Assembly (NCBI RefSeq): GCF_027943255.1 | Contig: NW_026562179.1 | Location: 6,698,501 to 6,762,500 of the forward strand | Reading direction: 5' to 3' | DNA: 64,000 nucleotides | Source: Anastrepha obliqua | Lineage: Eukaryota > Arthropoda > Insecta > Diptera > Tephritidae | In this document: positions 55,529 to 64,000 of the stretch, piece by piece | Numbering within the stretch: position 1 is the stretch's first letter | Layout of the letters: each line of letters starts with the position of its first letter | Made by a program: the position numbers and the translations under genes | The notes under the pieces: generated by a model | The model's input: the letters and a program-made list of their open reading frames with translations, nothing else | Told to the model about the DNA's origin: nothing | Database searches by the model: none

Positions 55529-56002
55529 AGAGCGTTGCACTGAGTTGGTTTTTTATTTGTAACTCATACAAATATTGCTGTCCCAAAATTCCCTTTGGGG
55601 GGTAAAAAGGTGATGAAATAAGGAACATTTTGGGGTATTTTTGAAAAAAATCGAAGGGGGCATAAGTGGTTAAAAATTCAAAAAAAAAAATTTTTTTTTT
55701 AATTTTTTCCAATGAAATATTAATTTAAAAATTTTTTATGATACACAGTTTTAAAGTTTAAGAAATTTTGTACAAAAAAGTCTTAAGGTGTTTTAAAATC
55801 CGTTCATTCGTTTAAAAGTTATGGCGGTTCGAAAATTTTTTTGCAAAAAGACTTTGACCCCTGACAGTATGGCAACCCCGCATTACACGGACCTAAAACC
55901 ATATTTTTTATTTTAGTTTTTACATATACTATAAGATATATTATTGCCAAAAAAATAAAGAACTTTTTTTTTTCAAGTGGCTTTTTTTTCAGAGAATGCC
56001 TC
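55529..56002 (-). repeat. right TIR arm of the 3.66-kb transposon
   Basis: 474 bp, reverse complement of the left arm with a handful of base and homopolymer-length differences. Confidence 0.92.
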
Positions 56003-56231
56003 ATATATTGATGCATACATATGTACGGAGCCGCGGCCACTCGACTTGACAAAAATTCAAGATTTACCAAATATTGGCAAATAATTCAACGCGAAATATT
56101 CGAATATTGACTATTTTCGAATAGTCGTGAAAATTGGCATATGGGCGGCTCGTTTTATGAATGAAAGTACTTTGCTCGTAGAAATATGAGCTCGAACTTA
56201 TCAATGAATTTGTTTTTGTTGTGCTTTTTAA

Positions 56232-56961
56232 GGGGGTCTTCTACCGTCACGGTTTGAAAAAATCGATTTTTTTTTTTTTAGATTTTTTAAAAGCTACTAA
56301 TGTTAAGAGTATGCTATAAAGAGGGTTTTATGAAAAACATGTTCCTTCATGAGCATTTCGGGGAGAATACATGCATGCGCGTGGCATTTTCGAGCGTTTC
56401 TGTTATCTTTAAACGCCTTTTCCCGAAAGTTGACTTTTTTCAACTTTCTGGTCACACATCTACTATAAATATTTGTCGAATTCATTCCATCTTTTTTCCA
56501 GTTATTCAGTGAACATCTCGCTATGTTTTCCCAGACCACTTTTTTCAATTTTTGATTAGTTTAATTTTGCGGGCCTCTAAAGTGTAAAAAAAAGAGGAAA
56601 TTTTCAAACTTTTTTTTTAAAATCACGCATTTTTTACAAATTTCAAAATATTTAAAATCGCCACTGGGAAAACATAGCCAACGCTACACTTTATGATAAA
56701 AAAAAAAATTTTTTTGATTTCAGATAAGTAAAATGGTCGATCGCGTGCCACAAAGTCGCCTAGGACATTTTTACAAGGGCAACCTCGAGGACGGTTCAAG
56801 GACACAGGGCCAAAGAATTCGATTTGAAAAATATATTTTTAAATAGTGCAAACTTGTGCAAATTAAATAAAAAAAATCTGATTTCATTATCTCAAGTGGT
56901 TGCTTTGTAATTAATTCCCAAAAATAGGCCCGAGATTAAGGCGCGACGGTAGAAGACCCCC
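56232..56961. mobile_element. TTAA MITE (piggyBac-type), second family
   Basis: TTAA on both sides (56,228-56,231; 56,962-56,965). TIR GGGGGTCTTCTACCGTC is identical at both ends. 730 bp, AT-rich, non-coding. Confidence 0.92.
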
Positions 56962-57203
56962 TTAATATTTGAAACTGTTCAGTGCCGTCGCGGGTAAATA
57001 ATCATGGCGGCAACAGCTACGCCTAGGAATGCATTTTGTTCTTGTAGTCGCTAGGCTTAGAATTTTAGTTTTGGAAGCATACACATGTAGAGGCATAAAG
57101 TAAGTATGTGCGGTTATATGTACATACGAATATTCATTGTTTTGCTTAGAATAGAAACTTTTACGTACATATGTACATTGTCCCAACATATGTATTCAAT
57201 TGC

Positions 57204-57515
57204 CAGAATGATAGAAAGAAGATGGCGCCCATCAAGAGTGTGTGACGTCACGTTTGCCGAGTTGTGTTGCCAACCATTTGCTCTTCACAATAAATTTAAT
57301 GTCCAAAATGCAAAAATTTTTAAATTTCGTGTTTGTTTCTTTTTTTTAATTTAAAGCTACCGAAACTTTAAGTTAAAAAACAAACTATATTATTAAACAA
57401 AAAAAGGTTAAAAAAGATCACTCTGAGAAGACTTTAGTGCTAATGAAAATTTTTTTACTCTTATAAAATTTGATAATGTGAAAGTGCAAATTTAATTTTT
57501 GGCTCCATTTAAGGT
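57204..57515 (-). mobile_element. P-like element fragment, copy 3 (inverted)
   Basis: Starts CAGAATGATAGAAAGAAGAT then GGCGCCCATC and continues as the reverse complement of the right ends of copies 1 and 2: GTGACGTCAC, a CAACCATTTGCTCTTCACAA block, and TACCGAAACTT..GTTAAAAAACAAACT. Only about 310 bp remains. Confidence 0.75.
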
Positions 57516-57942
57516 TAGGGGCCGTTCAAGTATTACGTAAGCACTACGCAGGGGTGGGGGGGTCTTTGTTTTGCTTATTTTGGATGACATGGGGGGTAGG
57601 GGAGTCTAGATGATGATTACGTCATCGGTAGTTATTTACTTTTTTACACGAATGGCAACCCTCACATTGTCTATGCTTGAAAACGAAACGCATTTTCGGG
57701 GATTCCCGCAAATATACACGCATACGTTTAGGCACTCGCTTTAGGGTACGTTTATAGTGAGCCAGGTTGTCGACACTGCAGTATACTGCAGTACACGTAC
57801 TAGTAGCCGTACATAATGAGTCAGGTGAATCTGGCTGTTGTGACAACAATTTTTTTTTTATTTGGACTTTTCGTTTTTTATAATCGGGTGATATAGCCAA
57901 AAATTTTGACGGGGTCCGATAATAATAGAGTCTCCGAGAAAC
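57516..57942. other. possible terminus of another DNA element; otherwise unassigned
   Basis: Begins near GGGGCCGTTCAAGTATTACG, which resembles a recurrent TIR type in animal genomes (memory, weak). Contains the 18-bp palindrome ACTGCAGTATACTGCAGT (57,775-57,792). A minus-strand open stretch covers it but has no recognised motif. Confidence 0.35.
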
Positions 57943-57946
57943 CGGT

Positions 57947-58131
57947 GTTAAAATATTTATTCTCATATATCTATTGTACATGAAACTGTTAAATAATAAA
58001 ATAATCGGAAAATCCAGATTCCAAAGAACGACAACTCCTTCACCCAACTCTTCCTCGAATCCTTCTTCCTACTTCTATTCTTCAGCCTTGCCACTTGTCG
58101 ATGACACCAGGCTTGCCATTTGTCGTTGACA
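57947..58131 (-). repeat. gypsy 3' LTR
   Basis: TG..CA ends. The integrase frame runs 57 bp into it before stopping at 58,075. Confidence 0.9.
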
Positions 58132-59355
58132 GCTCGGCCTTTCCTGATTGATCGTATCTCCGGACGATTCTCTGCGGCCGTTGTCATCGATGTGATTTCG
58201 GTTGATATCAGGACCTGACTTCTCATCATCGAAATCATCGTCTACTAAACCTTGAATACACCACGGTTTCATGTTTTCATTTGTAAATACACCTGCGTAA
58301 GGTTTTCGCCGAGTTGTAGTATCTGGCAGATCTTCTACTACGTAGCGGTCATTGGGTAAAACTTTAGTTACCATATACGGTCCTTTGAACGACGGATCAA
58401 GCTTGTGTGAGGTACCAGTGGGTTGGGGTACATAATCAACCACTACCAAGTCTCCTTCGTTGTATTGTCTGGGTGTCTGATGTTTTGAATCAAACCGCTG
58501 CTTCCATTTGGCCCTTTCGGCATCGATTCGTTCGGCCACTGCTTTCATTCGGAAGTCTTCGTGTTGATATGTGTCCTCATCGCGTTCGTCTTGTACTGCT
58601 TGAATTAACCGATTGGTGGTAACATCTCGAAGTTTGTAGGTAAAAACTATACTATTTGGACTCTGCTTTGTCGTCGTATTATTTTGGGAGTTTAAGCACC
58701 ATTGAAGCTGGGGTAGCGCTTCGTCCCAATCTTTGTCGGATTTCGTACTGCATTTAAGTGATGCCAAAATGGTCTTATTAATACGCTCTGCTTGACCGTT
58801 GGCACGAGGCGTGCGCACTGCTACTTTCGTGTGACGTATGTCGTATCGTTCGACGAAGTTCTGAAACTCTTTGGATGTAAAGGCTGTGCCTCTGTCCGAA
58901 ACCATTTGCGTTGGACATCCGTATATCGTCATATAATCACGTAGTGCCGCTAACACCGGAGTTGTCTTCGTATTCCGCAATGCTCGTATAACTACATATT
59001 TAGTGAAAGCACAGACAATGACCAGAATATAGCAATTACCGTGTTTGCTTCGTACGAATGGCCCCAAATGATCTATGTGCACACAACGAAATGGTATTGG
59101 TACCACCTTGCTTACATGTAGCTGCGCTTCTTTCTTCCCTCCTGTTACTTTATTGATGCAGCATTCTGGACACGATGCAATATAAGATTTTACGTATTGT
59201 CGCATACGAGCGAACCAAAAGTCTTTAGATAACCGTTCACAGGTCTTGTCCAACCCGAAGTGACCTGCTTCATCGTGGCACGCTCTTGTCAAACGCCACT
59301 TCACGCCTTTTGGGACTACTAGTAGCTTATTCCCGTTGACCTTGCGATATAACCG
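58075..59355 (-). pseudogene. gypsy integrase
   Basis: In frame with the RNase H part after the TAA. HHCC knuckle (HDEAGHFG..CPECC), catalytic HIDHLGPF (first Asp), MVSDRGTAFTSKEFQNFVER (second Asp) and PRANGQAERINKTILASLKC (Glu), then a GPY-type module (FKGPYMVTKVLPNDRYVVED). The catalytic residues are intact. The acidic C-terminal tail extends into the LTR. Confidence 0.92.
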
Positions 59356-60005
59356 TTAACCTTGCAAAGTGTAATCATCTTTCAGTTGACGTTCATTAAA
59401 TGTTTTCTTCCCATTGAGAACCTCGATGATCTCTTTAAGTGTCTCATCTTGTATCTGCATTGCCGATACCCAATCGTTGTCGATATTGACTACTCGATAG
59501 ACTGACTCTGCGACCGTTATCGGTTCCGTTGGTGGAAATGTCGGACTTCTGCTTAAGCCATCAGCCAATGTATTCTTTGCACCCGCACGATGGATACATT
59601 TAAAATCAAACTCCTGTAGTTTGAGCCACCACCTAGCCACTCGCGGTAACAATGGTGTCGTTGCTTTTGTTACTGCTATAGCATTGCAGTCAGTGATTAC
59701 GTTAAATTTTTGTCCGATTAAATACAACCTATATCGTTGCAATGTTTCAACTATTGCCAGAACCTCTAACTCATGGCTGGCATAGTTGCGTTCTGCTTCA
59801 TTACATTGCCTACTAAAATAAAACACAGGCTTCCAATCAGTGTCGTTGTCGTTTTGCAATAGCACCCCGGACAATCATATGGAACTTGCATCCGTGTGCA
59901 CCTCATGGGTTTTCGTTGCGTCGTACATTACTAGTACTGGCTTTGTAATTATCATCGCTTTTAGCTTTTCAAAGGCATCGTTCTGATCTTTGTTCCACAC
60001 AAACT
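59356..60005 (-). pseudogene. gypsy RNase H region
   Basis: After the frameshift the frame reads FVWNKDQNDAFEKLKAMIIT and HTDASSI, a TGA near 59,875, then LSGVLLQNDNDTDWKPVFYF, SHELEVLAIVETLQRYRLYL and FNVITDCNAIAV, the RNase H core. It ends at a TAA (59,356) in the linker before integrase. Confidence 0.88.
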
Positions 60006-62399
60006 CTACGTTTTTTTCAGCAACATCTTCAACGGACGAGCCAGTATACAATATTCTTTAACAAATTTTCTGAAATAACCCGTTACTCCTAAAAATTGTC
60101 GTACCTCTTTGGTCGAAGTCGGTTTTGGATATTCCTCGATAACCTTTGTTTTATTTTTACGTGGACGTATTCCATCGCTATTTATATCGTGACCCAAAAA
60201 CTGAACCTGCTGAGCCATAAACGTACACTTGGATGGTCTAAGTGTTAAACCTGTAGCTTTGATAGCTTCCAGAAACTCTTTAAGGACCATGATGCCTTCG
60301 TTGACGGTTTTCGTGGCTATGATAACCTCATCAACATAGCTTACCACCTTATCACGATGTTTCAATGACTTAATTAAGTTAACAACTATTTCCTGGAAAA
60401 CCATTGGAGCATTTACCAGACCGAAAGGCATAACATTATGCTCAAATAAACCCTCGTGAGTTAAAAATGCTGTATATTTTTTTGAATCTTCGTTCATCGG
60501 TACTTGGTAATAACCGGAGGTCATGTCTAATGTGGAAAAATATTTGTTCCCTGAAAGGCGCGAGAGTTGTTCTTCCACTATTGGCATTACGTAATTCTTC
60601 TTAACTGTGACCTCGTTAAGCGCGCGGTAATCAACGCACATTCGATTTTCGCCATTAGATTTTTTTACCAAAAGTACTGAAGCTGCGTGAGGTGAACTAC
60701 TTGGACTTATAATTTCGTTGTCCAACAGCTCCGCCAAAATTCTCGACAACTCAGGACGTTGTGAAAAAGGGACTTGATATTTCTTACCAAGTATAGGACC
60801 TGATTTGGTTACCTCTATCGTCATTTGTGCGCTTTTGCATCTGCCAATTCGGCTTATATCTTCGGCAAAAGAATTTTGCTTATCAACTAAAAGGTTACGT
60901 ACCTTGCTCTTATCTTCTTCCGATAAATCGCTGGATATATTAAAATTATTTATTTTTATTTCGTCTAAATGTAGTACGCCTTTGTCTACAACCATGTGAT
61001 ACCCATTGTTTTGTAAAACGTCGCGACCCAATAAAATGTCGTAGGGCAGCAGGCTATCCGCGACAATGTACAATATTATCTCTCGCTGAACGTTATCAAC
61101 ATTTGCAACAACATTGACTTGTCTCGTCACTTGCACTTTAGACCCGCCGAATCCTGTGAAACATTTATTTGTTCCCAGTATCTGCATGCCATCTGCTGCT
61201 GATTCGCGAATTAAAGAGCATACGCTTCCGGTATCAATAAAAGCTTCGAACTCCTTTCCATTTAACTCAACCACTTTCATGACTGGCTGTACTTCATCGC
61301 TTTCATTGTGGTTCCCAATCTCTACAACTGTTGGTTTCTTGTTGCAGTTCTTGGCTTCGTGCCCTATCTTAGTACATACAGTACAACGTACCTTCTTTTG
61401 CGGTTGCGGACACTTGATTGCAATATGACCGTACTCATTACAATTAAAGCACTTTACTTGCGTTTGCTTCGCATTAGATTTCGTTTCAGATTTCAATATT
61501 TGCTGGGTTGGAGTAGTAGATGTCGTTGATATACTACTGGTTATCGTTAAGTTCTTGAGTGCAAGTAACAATTGGCTACATGAACCAAAACTCATTGCTG
61601 CCAGTGCCTTTGTTAATGCACCATCGTTGAGACCACTAATTATATGTGTACTGATGGAAACATCATCCACCAAACCTTGTCGACCTATGGTTAGCATAGA
61701 ATAATAATATTCCACATAGTCTTCGCCGTTTTTCCGTTTACGCCTCATAAGCATTTTATGTGCTTCAGCTGCATTATGTGTTGATGGAAAATCGATTTTG
61801 AATGCGTTAACAAATTGTGACCAGGACTGAAACACCGGTTGTGCATCCAGCCAACGTTTAGCCATGCCTTTCATTTGGTGCTGAACTGCGATCAACATCA
61901 TTTCTTCTTTCCAACCGTGACATTTCTGCAATTGCTCAGCTCGGATTAAAAACTGCGTTGGTGATGCTGAGCTTTTGAGTGGATCAAATTCAGGCATTAC
62001 ACCGATCATGTCTTGAATCGTCACTCTTGGATACGACACTGTACGTAAATCATCAGCTGACTCCCAGGTTGACTCGTTTGAAACTGGATCAACATCGTCA
62101 TTAACGTTGGATGTTTGTTGATTTGCGTTATTGTTTAGCACCTGTGGCGAACTACCATTCAGTGTGCCAATTGCTGACGTCAACCCTGCCATTGCTTCTC
62201 TCAAGCTGTTGAGTTGCATTCTTAAATCATTTGTTGATTCCACACCCTCATCTTCGAGCTCCGATGGATCTATTTCATCCACGCCTAAGGCTTCTTGAAG
62301 CCTTGATATCTTGCTTGTCTTCAAACCTGTCGTTGGCAAACCATTAGCCCGTAGCAGTGTATTCAACTGAATCACCTTTAGCGTATTTAGTTTGATCAT
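60006..62399 (-). pseudogene. gypsy gag-protease-RT polyprotein (797 codons open)
   Basis: One frame from MIKLNTLKVIQLNTLLRANG. Residues 1-45 resemble a SAP-like helix pair (weak). The capsid region is about 130-290. Two CCHC knuckles at 317-330 (CFNCNEYGHIAIKC) and 339-352 (CTVCTKIGHEAKNC). Protease DTG at 389-391 (AFIDTGSVCSL). RT from about 540: CVDYRALNEVTVKKNYVMPI, FSTLDMTSGYYQVPM, VMPFGLVNAPMVFQEI, then YVDE at 688-691 where YVDD/YIDD is expected, so the second Asp of the catalytic pair is Glu. The frame is lost near 60,006 at the start of RNase H. Confidence 0.93.
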
Positions 62400-62955
62400 T
62401 GTGCTCTCTGATCTTATTTGTTTGCCTTCAGCTGTATTTGCTTTTGATATATTTTCGTTGCTATTCGTTTTATTGTCTTTTTGTTTTCAAATTCGTACGT
62501 TGGTTCTTTCAACAGCGACGATGAGTTGAAGTTGATTCGCTTCGTACCTTCGCAGTCGAAATTGTATAAGCAGCGAAGTCAGCGCCTCTGTTTGTACGCG
62601 CCGTCAACTGCTCTGTCGTTAAGTGTTGATCGTTGTGACTGAACTTCAGCGTATAAGTTCCAGAAATTGTTAATATTTAGCGTATTTGCAATTCGTTGCA
62701 AATATTCGTATATATACCAATGTATATTTCGTCTTCGGACGTTGACAATACGTTGTGGCCTCGTACCGCAGTGCTAATACTTGACTGCGTCGTTGAGACT
62801 TTCCGTTGAAAAGCTGATGCCGTTTAGCAAAACTTGCAATTTGCGCTGCTTTCCACGTTGAAAGTTCTCGAAGTACTTGTATGTCTGTACAATGTTGCAC
62901 GACGTCGGCGTTTTTCCTTTTTAGGCGTTTGGATAAACTTATTCCACTTCTGACT

Positions 62956-63141
62956 TGTTAAAATATTTATTCTCATATATCTATTGTACATGAAACTGTT
63001 AAATAATAAAATAATCGGAAAATCCAGATTCCAAAGAACGACAACTCCTTCACCCAACTCTTCCTCGAATCCTTCTTCCTACTTCTATTCTTCAGCCTTG
63101 CCACTTGTCGATGACACCAGGCTTGCCATTTGTCGTTGACA
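62956..63141 (-). repeat. gypsy 5' LTR
   Basis: Practically identical to the 3' LTR. On the minus strand it is followed by AGTCAGAAGTGGAATAAG, where a primer-binding site is expected. I cannot name the tRNA. Confidence 0.88.
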
Positions 63142-63268
63142 CCGGTAATACGTTAAATCAAGAAATCAAGCTGGCGACCGAGCGAGACTATCGAATCCGG
63201 GATTGCAGGCCCTAGGCGCGATGAAATGATTTCTTTATCCGGAACAGACAGACACCCTAGACACCCAA

Positions 63269-64000
63269 GATGATAAAGCTCGAGTCCCTATTGGCGTAAC
63301 TGCGGCAAATAAGCAAGCACCTCTTCTAATGCACATGGAATATAGAATCAAATTATCTGACCACGATTAGGTAATCGCTGAGCGTCATAAATTAATACCA
63401 TCTGTTTATGCTGTTATCAAAATCACTTCCAGTATGCTAGGACAACCGGAAGCCGTTGGATATTCTGGACCAACATACATCGCTATTCGAAGTGAAAAGC
63501 ATAGTTCATCTACTGCTAATACTCATGCTCAGGATTTCGAGACGCTTCTCGAACTTGAAGAGTTTCGACCATCAGCTAAAACTGACCATGGACTAGTAAA
63601 ACCAGTGGTAATCATGACGGTTGATGGAGGGCCAGATGAAAATCCGCGTTATGAAAAAGTCATAGGGTTTGCTATAGAACACTTTAAGCGATATGATCTC
63701 GATGCATTGTTTTTAGCTACCAATGCTCCTGGAAGAAGTGCGTACAACAGAGTAGAGCGCAGAATGGCTCCTCTTAGTCGGGAACTGGCTGGTTTAATAT
63801 TGCCTCATGACCATTTTGGGTCTCATTTGGATGAACGTGGGGTTACAATTGATGAACATTTAGAAAGATCTAATTTCGAATTTGCAGGAAATGTATTTGC
63901 TGAAGTATGGAGTTCAATGGAAATTACTGCAAAATATGTTGGGGCAGGTCAACAAGATGTTCCTGATTTTCCAGACATTAAATGGTATTCAGAACATCTG
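63269..64000 (+). pseudogene. unrecognised ORF running off the window end; transposase-like
   Basis: Plus-strand frame with one stop (TAG 63,368-63,370, probably a former Trp codon). After it 210 codons are open to the window edge. Sequence blocks: DDKARVPIGVTAANKQAPLL, GPTYIAIRSEKHSSSTANTH, MTVDGGPDENPRYEKVIGFA, LFLATNAPGRSAYNRVERRM and LILPHDHFGSHLDERGVTID. The pair 'VDGGPDENPR' and 'NAPGRSAYNRVERRM' recalls the second Asp and the Glu region of integrase-like DDE enzymes (inference). I remember similar uncharacterised proteins in other invertebrates. The gypsy element sits 127 bp upstream. Confidence 0.6.

Larger units (their letters stand above)
52347..56002 (+). mobile_element. DNA transposon with 470-bp TIRs and an unclassified transposase
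   Basis: Inverted arms 52,347-52,816 and 55,529-56,002 are nearly identical. Ends read GAGGCATTCTCTGAAAAAAA. The 4-bp duplication ATAT flanks it (52,343-52,346; 56,003-56,006). One large plus-strand gene fills the space between the arms. 3,656 bp. A 4-bp duplication plus this layout would fit a Sola-like superfamily, but I do not assign it. Confidence 0.9.
57947..63141 (-). mobile_element. gypsy-type LTR retrotransposon, full length
   Basis: Short LTRs of about 185 bp (57,947-58,131; 62,956-63,141) are almost identical. Both run TGTTAAAATATTTATTC to GTCGTTGACA. The 4-bp duplication CCGG flanks it (57,943-57,946; 63,142-63,145). Gag-pol is on the minus strand. Near-identical LTRs indicate a recent insertion, yet pol has several defects. 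Confidence 0.93.

Noticed and set aside
57622..57940. Minus-strand open stretch ending CEGCHSCKK
   Set aside because: It has a few Cys residues but no recognisable fold, and its N-terminal part is LTR sequence; insufficient for a gene call.
62670..63057. Short minus-strand ORFs around the gypsy 5' LTR
   Set aside because: They span LTR and leader sequence, one is shared with the 3' LTR, and no motif is present.

Overview
This window is repeat-rich, AT-rich eukaryotic DNA from an insect, most likely a higher dipteran. A tephritid-like fly is my inference, from the mix of errantivirus, Jockey and R1-like LINEs, P-like, piggyBac, mariner and Tc1 elements and a tRNA-headed SINE. I found no convincing host gene, no rRNA and no functional tRNA gene. 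Almost every coding stretch is a transposable element (TE), and most are broken. The main information is in how the elements nest, which can be dated by target-site duplications (TSDs), terminal inverted repeats (TIRs) and interrupted reading frames.

1-26,700: fragments of an R1-like LINE reverse transcriptase (RT) lie on the minus strand at both edges (1,290-2,063 and 26,480-26,700). Between them sits about 24 kb of nested insertions bounded by CTCGGC. Inside are a piggyBac element (2,086-4,640, TTAA TSD) and two P-like non-autonomous elements (4,816-10,121 and 25,243-26,332) whose outer flanks share AATAGAATG. The first P-like copy contains a LINE, which contains a mariner. Between the two P-like copies lie a LINE C-terminal fragment, a copia-type LTR, a zinc-finger LINE (11,033-15,640) with another LINE inserted in it, a degraded full-length errantivirus (16,226-22,495, TSD CGCG), a Tc1-type MITE and a Tc1 element.

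26,700-37,500: copia-like fragments interrupted by a small IS630/mariner-type element, two mariners, an RTE-like LINE piece, a SINE, a Tc1 element with long TIRs, and a Helitron (about 33,325-37,391). The Helitron has a 129-bp tandem array, and its helicase is split by a fold-back element.

37,500-46,300: a second tRNA-headed SINE, then an RTE-like LINE split by a gypsy-type element. That gypsy element itself carries a second zinc-finger LINE copy and an IS630-type remnant. A Tc1 fragment carries a TTAA MITE, and a P-transposase/THAP9-like fragment follows.

46,300-64,000: a nearly intact Jockey-type LINE on the minus strand with an almost perfect fold-back element in its 3' part; a 3.66-kb DNA transposon with about 470-bp TIRs and a large open transposase-like protein of a family I cannot name; a second TTAA MITE; a third, inverted P-like fragment; and a gypsy element (57,947-63,141, TSD CCGG). 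The window ends inside an unrecognised plus-strand ORF that may be another transposase. The TEs do not work together as a pathway, but there are plausible parasite-helper pairs: the SINE with the RTE-like LINE, and the P-like MITEs with the P-type transposase fragment.
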